From: Planctomycetaceae bacterium UBA2671
Lineage (GTDB): Bacteria > Planctomycetota > Planctomycetia > Planctomycetales > Planctomycetaceae
DNA length: 48,437 nt
Assembly: GCA_002359185.1 (NCBI GenBank)
Contig: DEML01000044.1
Location: forward strand, 1-48,437
Direction: 5' to 3'
The notes under the pieces were generated by a model. It saw only the letters and a program-made list of their open reading frames with translations, searched no databases and had not been told where the DNA came from. Position numbers and translations under genes: made by a program. Position 1 is the stretch's first letter. Each line of letters begins with the position of its first letter. Below, in pieces: positions 8,419 to 16,976 of this stretch.

Positions 8419-9963
8419 ATGAGCATCAGCACTTATCGCCCATTGCCGGATGACATTCGTGCCATTCAGGATGAAATGGAGAAGGTCGCAGCCAGCTATG
8501 GGCTCGACTTCTACGAAACGATTTTCGAGATGCTCGATTACGAAGAACTGAGCCGGTTTGCTGCATATGGGGGGTTTCCGATCCGCTATCCACACTGGCG
8601 ATTCGGGGCTCAGTTCGATGAGCTGATGAAAGGCTATTCGTATGGTCTGCAGAAGATTTACGAAATGGTGATCAATACCGATCCCTGTTACGCCTATCTG
8701 CTCAACTGCAATTCAATCACCGATCAGAAGCTGGTCATCGCGCACGTTTACGGGCACTGCGACTTCTTCAAGAACAACGCCTGGTTTTCAAAAACGAACC
8801 GCCGCATGCTCGATCAACTTGCCAATCACGCGGCGAGAATCAATCGATATATTGACCGATACGGGCATGAAGCCGTCGAGGAGTTCATCGACTCCTGCCT
8901 CTCGATTGAGGATTTGATCGATCCGTATTCACCACACATTGTGAGATCGGTGAAACAAAGAAAGCAGCCGAGTGATGCGAGTGAGGAGGAACCGGAAACA
9001 AACGATCGCCGCTTTCGAGCCAAGGATTATATGGATTCCTTCGTCAATCCGCAGGAGGTACTCGATCAGGAACGCTCGCAGCAGCAGGAAGAATACCAGC
9101 GTCAGCACATTAACCGTTCCTTCCCGGCTGAACCGGTGCGGGACGTACTGCAGTTTCTGATTGAGCATGGCCAGCTGCGGGAATGGCAGCGGGATGTCCT
9201 TTCCATCATCCGGGAAGAAGCCTACTACTTTGCGCCGCAGGGGCAGACGAAAATCATGAATGAAGGCTGGGCCAGTTACTGGCATACGACCATCATGACC
9301 AATCATGGTCTGACCGATGCCGAGGTGATCGACTATGCCGACCATCATTCCGGTACGATGGCGACGAGTCCAACTCGATTGAATCCATACAAACTTGGAA
9401 TCGAACTTTTTCGCGATATCGAAGAACGCTGGAACCGTGGACAATTTGGTTCGGAATGGGAAAACTGCGATGATGTTGAAGTTCGGGATCACTGGGACAA
9501 AGAGCTAGGACTCGGACGAGAGAAGATTTTTGAAGTCCGTCGGATTCATAACGACATTACATTCATCGATACATTTCTGACCGAAGATTTCTGTCGCAGA
9601 CACCGCATGTTTTCTTTTGCGTATAACGACGAAGAGAAAACTTACGAAATTGAATCCAGAGAGTTTAAAGATGTGAAACAGCATCTGCTGCGAAATCTGA
9701 CGAACTACGGTCGTCCCCAGATTCGTGTGATCGACGGCAATTACCGCAACCGGGGCGAACTCTATCTGCAGCATCAGTTCGCAGGCATCGAATTGAAACT
9801 CGATGATGCCGAGGACACTCTGCACAATGTTCAGAAACTGTGGGGACGTCCGGTGAATCTGGAAACGGTCATCGATGAAACACTTCATCTGTTGACTTAC
9901 GACGGGCAGACTCATCGTCGTTCGCCATTGACGAAGAATGAAACCTTTACGATTACGAACTGA
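8419..9963 (+). CDS. SpoVR family protein (YcgB homologue)
   Basis: The protein has 514 residues, about the length of E. coli YcgB. An AAAGG (8406-8410) precedes the ATG by 8 nt. The sequence begins with a helical DIRAIQDEMEKVAASYGLDFYETIFEM segment and carries family-typical stretches such as NCNSITDQKLVIAHVYGHCDFFKNN and MNEGWASYWHTTIM, whose histidines suggest metal or nucleotide chemistry not yet defined for the family. Bacillus SpoVR affects spore cortex formation; in non-sporeformers the gene travels with prkA and yeaH. Residues 185-235 form a charged, likely disordered insertion. The biochemical function is not known. Confidence 0.9.
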   Translation: MSISTYRPLPDDIRAIQDEMEKVAASYGLDFYETIFEMLDYEELSRFAAYGGFPIRYPHWRFGAQFDELMKGYSYGLQKIYEMVINTDPCYAYLLNCNSITDQKLVIAHVYGHCDFFKNNAWFSKTNRRMLDQLANHAARINRYIDRYGHEAVEEFIDSCLSIEDLIDPYSPHIVRSVKQRKQPSDASEEEPETNDRRFRAKDYMDSFVNPQEVLDQERSQQQEEYQRQHINRSFPAEPVRDVLQFLIEHGQLREWQRDVLSIIREEAYYFAPQGQTKIMNEGWASYWHTTIMTNHGLTDAEVIDYADHHSGTMATSPTRLNPYKLGIELFRDIEERWNRGQFGSEWENCDDVEVRDHWDKELGLGREKIFEVRRIHNDITFIDTFLTEDFCRRHRMFSFAYNDEEKTYEIESREFKDVKQHLLRNLTNYGRPQIRVIDGNYRNRGELYLQHQFAGIELKLDDAEDTLHNVQKLWGRPVNLETVIDETLHLLTYDGQTHRRSPLTKNETFTITN

Positions 9964-9970
9964 AGATCTC

Positions 9971-10468
9971 ATGTCACTTTCTCAACAACTCCAACAGGAA
10001 CTCAATCGCCTCTCGGCTCAAGGTCCGATTGCGGGTTGTTCGCTGGTATTCGCCGAAGCATCCGACTTGCTGGAGGTCGATCTCGCGGCTCTGGATACGA
10101 TGAGCTGTGCGATGAATGAGTTGCGATTGACTTTGCCTCGATTACAAAATGGAACCAACGACGCTATCAAACGCTGGGCTGATGATCTTTCGCGGCGGAT
10201 CACTTATCTGCTGGAACAGATTGGACCGATCGAATTCGACGATCAGGCTGGCTCCGCCATGATCCGCTCCAACCAGCCGACGCAATTGCCCAGCGGAGCG
10301 GTCTATTATGAATTCGTGCTGCAATCCGCTTCCAAAAATGCAGTGACGATTAATCGTTTTGAAATCGTTAAAGGGCAACCGGGGCGTAAGCGAGTGACGT
10401 TACAGTTGACTCACGAAGTGCTGGTCAAACTGGTTAACGATCTTCTGGATACTTGTCCGATTCCATAA
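9971..10468 (+). CDS. Unknown protein linked to the PrkA-YeaH-SpoVR cluster
   Basis: The protein has 165 residues. The ATG at 9971 lies 7 bp after the spoVR stop, so the two are probably translationally linked. An earlier in-frame start (9938) would overlap spoVR and is less likely. The sequence is acidic and helical at the N-terminus (LSQQLQQELNRLSAQG), with a beta-rich C-terminus (VYYEFVLQSASKNAVTINRFEIVKGQPGRK). There is no signal peptide, membrane segment or known motif. Tight spacing suggests a job in the same pathway, perhaps as an adaptor, which is only inference. Confidence 0.7.
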   Translation: MSLSQQLQQELNRLSAQGPIAGCSLVFAEASDLLEVDLAALDTMSCAMNELRLTLPRLQNGTNDAIKRWADDLSRRITYLLEQIGPIEFDDQAGSAMIRSNQPTQLPSGAVYYEFVLQSASKNAVTINRFEIVKGQPGRKRVTLQLTHEVLVKLVNDLLDTCPIP

Positions 10469-10593
10469 TTATTGACTGGTCAGAACTGACCTGACTCATA
10501 TTGACGGTTTCGCAATCCGCGGCTCGTCTGGGTATGATCAATATTCAGTAAAATTTTCTGAAGATATCGATCACTCCTTTCGGCTCGGGTAAT

Positions 10594-12564
10594 ATGTCGC
10601 TACTTACAGATTCCATCAATGATATTCGCGATCGCCTGCAGGCGGGCGAATCGCTTTTATTCCTTCAGACCGATGACGAGCCTCGCTGGATTGAGGCGCT
10701 TTCCAACTTTGCCCACAGCGAAGGGAAACGGCTCGTCGTCTGGTCGCTGAGTGAAGGCCTGCATTGCGAGGCTGCGGGATCACATCCTGACTTGCAGGAT
10801 CCGGTCGCTTTTCTCGATTCGATTTCGACTTTGCCAGAGAATTCGATTGTGCTCGCCAAAGACCTGCATCACTTTGTGAGCGATGCCCCGGTGATTCGGC
10901 GATTGCTCGATCAGAGTCAGCGCATCTCAGCGACACCACTGTTAATTATGGGGCCGGAATTTGAACTTCCCAATTCTCTGGCCAAAGCCACAACACTGAT
11001 GCACATGCCGTTGCCTGATTTTCAGGAAGTCGAGGATTGTCTGCGGGAAGCGATGGCCCGGCAACCTGAAGAGATTTCTATCTCGGAAGATTATTCTCAG
11101 CGGATGATTAAAGCGGTGATTGGCCTGTCGCTGCATCAGGCTCGTCGAGCGTTTAATCGCGTTCTGGCAGGACGGACCGATCTGGGTGAAGAGGCGATGA
11201 CACAGCTGGTTGCCGAAAAGAAGCAGTTGCTGCAGGGATCGGATCTGCTCGAATTTCACGATCTCGATGAAACGGCCGATGACATCGGCGGTTTGAATGA
11301 ACTGAAGGACTGGATCACACGGCGAGCGAAAGCCTTCAGTCCCGAAGCTCAGAAAAAGCAGGTCGGGCAGCCGAAGGGAGTGCTATTGCTGGGGGTGCAG
11401 GGTTGCGGAAAAAGTCTGTCGGCTCGCGTGATTGCCCGGCAGTTAAGCTTTCCATTGATCCGGCTTGATTTCGGAAATCTGCTTCATGCAGGGCGGGGAA
11501 CATCCGAGCAGAATCTGCGAGAAGTGTTGCGGATGATGGACAGCATCGCCCCGGCTGTGTTGTGGATTGAAGAATTGGATAAAGGCTTTGCGGGGCTGGA
11601 ATCGGAAAGCGGAGATAAAGATGCTGCGTTGATGCGCATGTTCGGTTTGTTCCTGACCTGGATGCAGGAGCATAAATCGCCAATCTTTGTGGTGGCGACA
11701 GCTAACGCGATTGAAAGCCTGCCTCCAGAACTGTTGAGGCGTGGTCGCTTCGATGAGTTGTTCTTTATCGACCTGCCGAATTTCCACGAGCGGAAACATA
11801 TCTATCAGATTCATCTCTCGAAGCGAAATTGCGATCCCGCAGAATTCGACCTGGAAGAACTAGCCGACAAAACAGAAGGCTACAGCGGCTCGGAAATCGA
11901 GCAGATTGTGAACTCAGCCGTGATCGATGCTTTCACTCGCGATCGCACGCCGAATCAGAAAGACATTCTCGACACCGCCGATTCGATTGTGCCGTTGTCG
12001 ATCACGATGGAAGAAAAAATCTTCAATCTCCGCGAATGGGCCCGCTCGCGTTGTCGGCCTGCGACTCCCGACAGTCGCGTCTTCCGCATGATTGAAGATG
12101 AACATCGCAAGGGAGAACTGGTTAAGGAAGAGGAGGAGTTTCCAGATGCGTGGATCGAACATTTGCAGGCTGGCGATTTGAGCAGAGGAGTTCTGGAATT
12201 TGTACGCGCGTCCGACTTCGTCGTGTTTTCGAAATTGCAGAATGAGTTGTCCAAAACGATTGAAGTGAAAGGCAACAGTTGTCTGGTGCTCGAATCGGAT
12301 ACGAATTGTGTGATCTGGCAAGGACTGGAGAAAGAGCTGGCGGAGGGGATCGCCAAATATATCAACAGTAAACGGCTTTTTCTGAATCCGGTCGAGGTTT
12401 CGTATTATCAGAAACTTGGCAAAGTTTTAAAGCTGCCCGTACTGCGGGAACTTCGCGAAAAGCGCTTGCCTCGTGAGGTTTGGTTCCCATGTGTTTTACG
12501 CATCATGCCGCCACAGGAAGGGAGTGGTCGGTTGAGAAGCGTGACTGTGATTGAGGAAGCGTAG
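10594..12564 (+). CDS. Ycf46-like AAA+ ATPase
   Basis: The protein has 656 residues. Residues 1-200 look like the degenerate N-terminal AAA region of Ycf46-type proteins (LLFLQTDDEPRWIEAL...LVVWSLSEG). A full AAA+ module follows: Walker A GVQGCGKS at 267-274, Walker B AVLWIEELDK around 321-330, sensor-1 VVATAN and an arginine-finger region LLRRGRFDE. The last 150 residues are an extra domain I do not recognise. Such ATPases remodel proteins but their targets are mostly unknown. It lies 125 bp behind the 165-residue unknown on the same strand as prkA, which suggests membership in the stress cluster. A structured element (12571-12665) follows the stop codon. Confidence 0.85.
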   Translation: MSLLTDSINDIRDRLQAGESLLFLQTDDEPRWIEALSNFAHSEGKRLVVWSLSEGLHCEAAGSHPDLQDPVAFLDSISTLPENSIVLAKDLHHFVSDAPVIRRLLDQSQRISATPLLIMGPEFELPNSLAKATTLMHMPLPDFQEVEDCLREAMARQPEEISISEDYSQRMIKAVIGLSLHQARRAFNRVLAGRTDLGEEAMTQLVAEKKQLLQGSDLLEFHDLDETADDIGGLNELKDWITRRAKAFSPEAQKKQVGQPKGVLLLGVQGCGKSLSARVIARQLSFPLIRLDFGNLLHAGRGTSEQNLREVLRMMDSIAPAVLWIEELDKGFAGLESESGDKDAALMRMFGLFLTWMQEHKSPIFVVATANAIESLPPELLRRGRFDELFFIDLPNFHERKHIYQIHLSKRNCDPAEFDLEELADKTEGYSGSEIEQIVNSAVIDAFTRDRTPNQKDILDTADSIVPLSITMEEKIFNLREWARSRCRPATPDSRVFRMIEDEHRKGELVKEEEEFPDAWIEHLQAGDLSRGVLEFVRASDFVVFSKLQNELSKTIEVKGNSCLVLESDTNCVIWQGLEKELAEGIAKYINSKRLFLNPVEVSYYQKLGKVLKLPVLRELREKRLPREVWFPCVLRIMPPQEGSGRLRSVTVIEEA

Positions 12565-12570
12565 TCTGCC

Positions 12571-12665
12571 AGGCGAGCCCTCGCAGTTATGCGAGGGGTT
12601 TGTCGATTCATTTCGACGCACAATCATCATGACAAAACCCGAGCCATGACTGGCTCGGCTCGCCT
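12571..12665. repeat. 95-bp element able to fold as a four-way junction
   Basis: The outer stem AGGCGAGCC (12571-12579)/GGCTCGCCT (12657-12665) encloses three contiguous hairpins. They are CTCGC/GCGAG (12580-12595), GGGTTTGTC with GACAAAACCC (12596-12604 and 12631-12640, one bulge), and GAGCCA/TGGCTC (12641-12656). No base is left unpaired at the junction. The element fills the whole gap between the convergent AAA+ ATPase and HerA-like genes. It may end transcripts from both sides or be a mobile REP-like unit. Confidence 0.65.
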
Positions 12666-12669
12666 TTGT

Positions 12670-15138
12670 TTATGACGTTGCGAATGAGAACAATGGCTCC
12701 AGCGTGCCCGTTTCATTTCTTGCAAACGGCATCCACAAGAGGGCGACATCGGCGACGTTGATGTCTGACTTGCGTGGGCGAACGGGGTAGCTTTTCAGTT
12801 TGAGTTGTTCGGGGTTGATTCGCTTTTCCAGTTGATCGACCTCGGCATCGAACTCTGCTTCGAGTTGATGATACTTTTCCTGTTCCTGCTCCATTTTTTG
12901 CTTAGCGGTCTCGATTTCGCCTTTTTCTTTAACGACTCGCCCTGCACTTCGCATCGCGGTTGCTCCTTTGGAGACGTTCGTGCGCGAAGCGATCTTCCGG
13001 CCCAGCAAAGCTCCCAGAATTGATTGGCCGATCGAGACAAAGGAAAGGTACGATTGTTCTTTGTATTGGGCTTCCTCTTTCTTCACTCGCTCTTCGGCTC
13101 GAACCACACGATCCCGGGCGGTCTGGAATTTGGATTTGTATTTCGCTTTCAGTTTTTCGATTTCCAGATCATTCAAATCCCGCAACTCCTGAGCGACTCG
13201 TAACCGGAAGCCGGATTCCGATTCTTTGGGTGTCGAATAGACTTTTTCGTCTTCCGAAGTCCACAAGGGGAGAGTGACATCCCGATAGATGTAGTCACGC
13301 AATTGTTTTCGCCAGGACCGGAAGTTGTTGTACTTCGTTAAGTCCTGAGAGATTTCCGCATAGAGAGCGACGCTGTCAGCTGAGGAATCGAATTCGAGAT
13401 CGGGTGACCAGTGAATATCGCACTCATCCCAGACATCGATCGTATTCTCGACATATTCAGGTACGACCAGAGCGGCTTCTTTCCAGAGATCGATATCAGC
13501 TTTGGAATCGACATAATGCACTTTGGCCATACCGAGTAAGCCGGGCTGATAGATTAATTTGGCATGAGGTGGCAGAGGTTTGGCGACAGCCAGATATCTT
13601 TGGGCGATGGAATCGGAAATACTGGGAGAAAGACTGACAGCCATGGTCTCTACTGGAGTGGATGTAGTGGCCGGATTTGAGGTGGCGGATTTTTCGGAGG
13701 GAGCAGGCAAAGCCGCGGCCTTGCGTTCGCTCATCAGCTCTGAAATTTGCTGGCGAGTGAGTGGACCACGTAAATAGGAGAGTGCCCAGCGGGTCTGAAA
13801 GACGACGGGATGATCTTCATGAACATTATGTAACAGAAATTTTCGGCTGCCAAGTCCGGAAAGGATTTGTCCCATTTCATTTCTGTCAAATGAGGAACCC
13901 GTCGATCCGGCTACGCTTTCGAGGCCATCGAGGACGCGAGCTTTATCACGCTCGGTTTGAAGTCGTCCCAGGAACCAGGTGCCTGTGTTGGAAAGACCCT
14001 TGTAATCGAGATCGACCGGATTTTGTGTGGCCAGCACGATACCTACTCCGTAAGCGCGGGCCTGCTTGAGCATAGTCAGCATCGGCAATTTGCTGGGGGG
14101 ATTGGCGGTTGGTGGGAAGTAGCCGAAGACTTCATCCATGTAGAGAATCGCCCGCAGTGAAGTCGTTCCCGGCTGGCTTCGCATCCACGAGAGGAGTTCG
14201 TTGAGCAGAATCGTGACGAAAAACATGCGTTCGGAATCGGAAAGATGCGCAATCGACATGATTGAAATTCGTGGCTTGCCCGATTTCGTGACCAGCATTC
14301 GCTCGATGTTGAGCGGTTCACCCTGCATCCAGCTGGCGAAGCCGGGAGAGGCGAGAAGGTTGTTGACTTTGACGGCAAAGCCAAAGCGATCTTTTTCAGG
14401 AAAGAAGGTGTCGAGATCCATGAAGCCGACTTTCTGGAAAGGGGGCTGCTGAATCTCGCGGATGATTTCGGGAATCGTCAAATTCCGCCCCTGCTGCCAG
14501 GCGACGGTCAAAATGTTCGAGAGCAAAATGTGTTCGCGAGAGCTGATCGGATCGGCATCGATCTGCAGTAATGCGAGCAGACTGGAGACGGCTGACATCA
14601 CCCGATCGCGAAACGCGTCGCCATCGTTGAGGATTTTTTCATTGGGGGCTGCGAACGATTGCACGACAGAAACCGGCAAGCCGGCATCGCTTCCCGGAGT
14701 GTAAATCGCCAGGTCGCAAGCGTCCCGAAACATGGCAACGCGTTCGGGCTGCTGATCCCACTCAGCCAGTCCCTCTTTCCACTTTTTAGCAGTCGCCTCG
14801 GCAAACTCGGCGGTGGTCTGGCCTTTGCGACGAGCTTCGCCTGCATCGACCCACGGTTCGAATTCTTCTCCCGTCATGCCGGGGAAGGTGAGTAACAGAT
14901 TACCGAGGTCTCCTTTGGGATCGATCGCGATCACAGGGATGTTATCAATCGCAGCCTCTTCGAGCAGTGAGAGACAGAGCCCGGTTTTCCCGCTTCCGGT
15001 CATCCCGACACAGACGGCATGGGTCGTTAGATCTTTGCTGTCGTAGAGCACGATATCATCAGTCAGCTTATCAGCTGCCAGATCGAATTCCCGCCCCAGA
15101 TAAAAGACACCCAGCTTTTCATAATTTGGTAAGGTCAT
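12670..15138 (-). CDS. HerA-like P-loop ATPase with C-terminal coiled coil
   Basis: The protein has 822 residues with ATG at 15138. The first 55 residues end in the Walker A GMTGSGKTG (45-53), followed by AIDPKGDLGN; Walker B is ILYMDEV, and a typical HerA/FtsK-superfamily segment GIVLATQNPVDLDYKGLSNTGTWF follows. Residues 470-500 are a Ser/Thr/Pro-rich linker. From about 640 to 790 a charged coiled coil surrounds a short glycine-containing hydrophobic stretch (VSIGQSILGALLGRK). HerA-like ATPases are ring-shaped DNA or protein translocases. No NurA nuclease is adjacent, so DNA-end resection is not implied. It is divergent from the DUF3467-type gene at 15300. Confidence 0.85.
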   Translation of the reverse strand: MTLPNYEKLGVFYLGREFDLAADKLTDDIVLYDSKDLTTHAVCVGMTGSGKTGLCLSLLEEAAIDNIPVIAIDPKGDLGNLLLTFPGMTGEEFEPWVDAGEARRKGQTTAEFAEATAKKWKEGLAEWDQQPERVAMFRDACDLAIYTPGSDAGLPVSVVQSFAAPNEKILNDGDAFRDRVMSAVSSLLALLQIDADPISSREHILLSNILTVAWQQGRNLTIPEIIREIQQPPFQKVGFMDLDTFFPEKDRFGFAVKVNNLLASPGFASWMQGEPLNIERMLVTKSGKPRISIMSIAHLSDSERMFFVTILLNELLSWMRSQPGTTSLRAILYMDEVFGYFPPTANPPSKLPMLTMLKQARAYGVGIVLATQNPVDLDYKGLSNTGTWFLGRLQTERDKARVLDGLESVAGSTGSSFDRNEMGQILSGLGSRKFLLHNVHEDHPVVFQTRWALSYLRGPLTRQQISELMSERKAAALPAPSEKSATSNPATTSTPVETMAVSLSPSISDSIAQRYLAVAKPLPPHAKLIYQPGLLGMAKVHYVDSKADIDLWKEAALVVPEYVENTIDVWDECDIHWSPDLEFDSSADSVALYAEISQDLTKYNNFRSWRKQLRDYIYRDVTLPLWTSEDEKVYSTPKESESGFRLRVAQELRDLNDLEIEKLKAKYKSKFQTARDRVVRAEERVKKEEAQYKEQSYLSFVSIGQSILGALLGRKIASRTNVSKGATAMRSAGRVVKEKGEIETAKQKMEQEQEKYHQLEAEFDAEVDQLEKRINPEQLKLKSYPVRPRKSDINVADVALLWMPFARNETGTLEPLFSFATS

Positions 15139-15164
15139 GATGTCTGCTTTATGAAATAAGACTG

Positions 15165-15184
15165 TAGGTCAGGCTGTGCCTGAC
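15165..15184. repeat. GTCAGGC-family single arm, copy C
   Basis: TAGGTCAGGCTGTGCCTGAC matches the left arm of the element at 20344-20408 and the reverse complement of the right arm at 2821-2840, but no second arm is nearby. It lies in the divergent promoter region between the HerA-like gene and the DUF3467-type gene. It can still form a 7-bp hairpin with a 3-nt loop. Confidence 0.65.
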
Positions 15185-15299
15185 GAAATTGACTGAATTT
15201 TAGAAAATGAAATCGGAAAATTGGTGATAATGTCGAGAGTGAACCAGCAATCGGTTATGCTGAAGAGATTGAATGATCATCAACCAGAAAAGTAGAGAT

Positions 15300-16001
15300 A
15301 TGACCGACTCTCATCCCGAGAATGAAAATGATAACGAATCGTCACAGCCGATGCATGCCGAGTTTCGCCATCAGGCCGTGACCGCTCGTGTGAGCGAAGA
15401 TGCGACCTTCGGTGTATTCGCTAACGCGGCGATCATCCTGAGTGGTCATTATGAATTTGTTATCGATTTTATCCTGCGGATGGGAAAGCCCGATCGGGTG
15501 ATGGCTCGATTGATTCTGCCCGTTCCGGTGGTTGGTCAGTTTGTGAATACATTGCGGGAAAGCCTGCAGAATTACGAAACCCAGTTCGGTGCGGTGCCGG
15601 AAATTCCCTTACCTAAAAATCGTCCGGGAACACCCGGAGTATCTCCGGAACAATCGGCTCCCGGGGGATTTGTCGGCTCGATTGGACCTGAGGGAGCGGT
15701 GCATTCGAATTCGCTGGCAGGGGGGGCGATCAATCGGAAAGCTCCTCCCATCGAAGAGATTTACGACGATTTGAAACTGGATGATCATCTCAATGGTGGG
15801 ACTTATGCGAATGCCGTTTTGATTCGTCATTCGCCAACGGAATTCTGTTTCGATTTTGTCGCCAACATTTTTCCGCGATCCACTGTCAATGCCCGCGTCT
15901 TCATGGCAATCCCGCAAGTCAAGCCGCTGTTGAACTCGCTCTCGCATTCGTTTGATCAATTTCGAAAACGACAAACACCTCCGCCCACTGAAGAGGAATA
16001 A
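15300..16001 (+). CDS. Protein with two DUF3467-like halves
   Basis: The protein has 233 residues from ATG 15300; an ATG at 15273 would add nine residues and has a GAAGAG at suitable distance, so the start is open. Two halves resemble each other and the DUF3467 pattern. Residues about 30-90 have FANAAIILSGHYEFVIDFILRMGKPDRVMARL and residues about 165-225 have YANAVLIRHSPTEFCFDFVANIFPRSTVNARV. Both end in a P-[VQ]-V...L...L helix. A Pro/Gly/Ser-rich linker joins them. DUF3467 proteins are small, usually single-unit and of unknown function. The gene is divergent from the HerA-like ATPase. Confidence 0.7.
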   Translation: MTDSHPENENDNESSQPMHAEFRHQAVTARVSEDATFGVFANAAIILSGHYEFVIDFILRMGKPDRVMARLILPVPVVGQFVNTLRESLQNYETQFGAVPEIPLPKNRPGTPGVSPEQSAPGGFVGSIGPEGAVHSNSLAGGAINRKAPPIEEIYDDLKLDDHLNGGTYANAVLIRHSPTEFCFDFVANIFPRSTVNARVFMAIPQVKPLLNSLSHSFDQFRKRQTPPPTEEE

Positions 16002-16012
16002 GAAGTGTGTAA

Positions 16013-16049
16013 CCGGGTGGCTGGGGTCGGAGCGAAGCGCAGCCCCCAG
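16013..16049 (+). repeat. Dispersed repeat, GGCTGGGGTCG family, copy 1
   Basis: The segment begins CCGGGTGGCTGGGGTCGGAG and ends AGCGCAGCCCCCAG. It matches the reverse complement of 43586-43623 with few differences. CTGGGG and CCCCAG can pair, forming a hairpin just downstream of the DUF3467-type gene. Confidence 0.7.
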
Positions 16050-16055
16050 AGGATT

Positions 16056-16083
16056 GAAAGCGGAGGGCGGAAAGCGGAAAGCC
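16056..16083. repeat. Heptanucleotide tandem repeat, four units
   Basis: Units GAAAGCG, GAGGGCG, GAAAGCG and GAAAGCC follow each other with an exact 7-bp period, immediately behind repeat 16013-16049. Two further tracts with a 7-bp period occur at 18972-19078 and 47623-47657. Confidence 0.65.
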
Positions 16084-16303
16084 GGGGGGTTGGAACTTTA
16101 AGGAAAACGTCACCCTTTGCTGATTTTGATTCTCTATTAGAAAGGTGGACGAAGTCCACAAGAGGTCTACAGAATAATTATTGAATTTCCCTCAAGGCTT
16201 CTTGCGGCTGCGCCGCCCCGAAAGAATCTTTCGGGGCTATCCTGCAATTAATAACATGGCTCATAGAGCCGTGCCACGACTAAAACTCAAACTGCGAACT
16301 GAC

Positions 16304-16858
16304 ATGGTTTCCTATCATCCCCCCAAGCATTTTGAAAAGAAGATTCCCGCTGGGGATGATCGTACCCGGCTGGTCTGCAATCAGTGCGAATGGGTGCATT
16401 ATGAGAATCCGAAAATCATTGTCGGACTTGTTCCCATTTATAAGGACAAAATTCTGCTCTGCAATCGAGCCATTGACCCACGGCAAGGGTACTGGACGAT
16501 TCCTGCTGGGTTTATGGAGCTCAAAGAAACCGCAGAAGCGGGGGCGAAGCGGGAAGCGTGGGAAGAAGCACGGGTGCAGGTGGAAATCAATGCGTTACTG
16601 GGTGTCTATTCGATTCCCCGAGCTGGTCAGGTGCATTTGATTTATCGGGCCATCATGGACAAACCCGAATTCGCAGCCGGGCCGGAAAGCCATGATGTGC
16701 GTTTGTTCGCCTGGGAAGAAATCCCTTGGGATAACCTGGCGTTTTTGTCGAATCATTGGGCGCTCAATCATTATTATGAATCCCGCGAGTGGGATTCATT
16801 TGCACCTTTTGGTGTGCCATCTGAAGATGTGGAAGAGGTTGCTGGTCACAGCACCTGA
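16304..16858 (+). CDS. Nudix hydrolase with N-terminal CxxC segment
   Basis: The protein has 184 residues from ATG 16304. Upstream in-frame starts would add 41 residues of basic, repeat-derived sequence and are less likely. The N-terminus has RLVCNQCEWVHYENPK, the half zinc-ribbon seen in this Nudix group. The Nudix box is GFMELKETAEAGAKREAWEE followed by ARV: all acidic and REU positions of GX5EX7REUXEEXGU are present, but the final glycine is arginine, a change also common in this subgroup. Nudix enzymes hydrolyse nucleoside diphosphate-linked compounds; the substrate (ADP-ribose, NADH, dinucleotides) cannot be told. Confidence 0.85.
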   Translation: MVSYHPPKHFEKKIPAGDDRTRLVCNQCEWVHYENPKIIVGLVPIYKDKILLCNRAIDPRQGYWTIPAGFMELKETAEAGAKREAWEEARVQVEINALLGVYSIPRAGQVHLIYRAIMDKPEFAAGPESHDVRLFAWEEIPWDNLAFLSNHWALNHYYESREWDSFAPFGVPSEDVEEVAGHST

Positions 16859-16909
16859 ACATTTCCCGATGGAAACCGGATTCCCTTCATGAGAGGCCGT
16901 TTTCAAGTT

Positions 16910-16976
16910 TACAATCACGAAGCGCAAGCGAGTGAGTCCATCCGGGCGATACACTCGCTTGCGCTTCGTGATTGTA
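16910..16976. repeat. 67-bp element with perfect 25-bp inverted repeats
   Basis: The left arm 16910-16934 (core CACGAAGCGCAAGCGAGTG) and the right arm 16952-16976 are exact reverse complements, with 17 bp between them. TTTTT follows at 16977-16981, so on the plus strand it could also terminate transcripts of the Nudix gene that ends 52 bp earlier. Confidence 0.75.
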
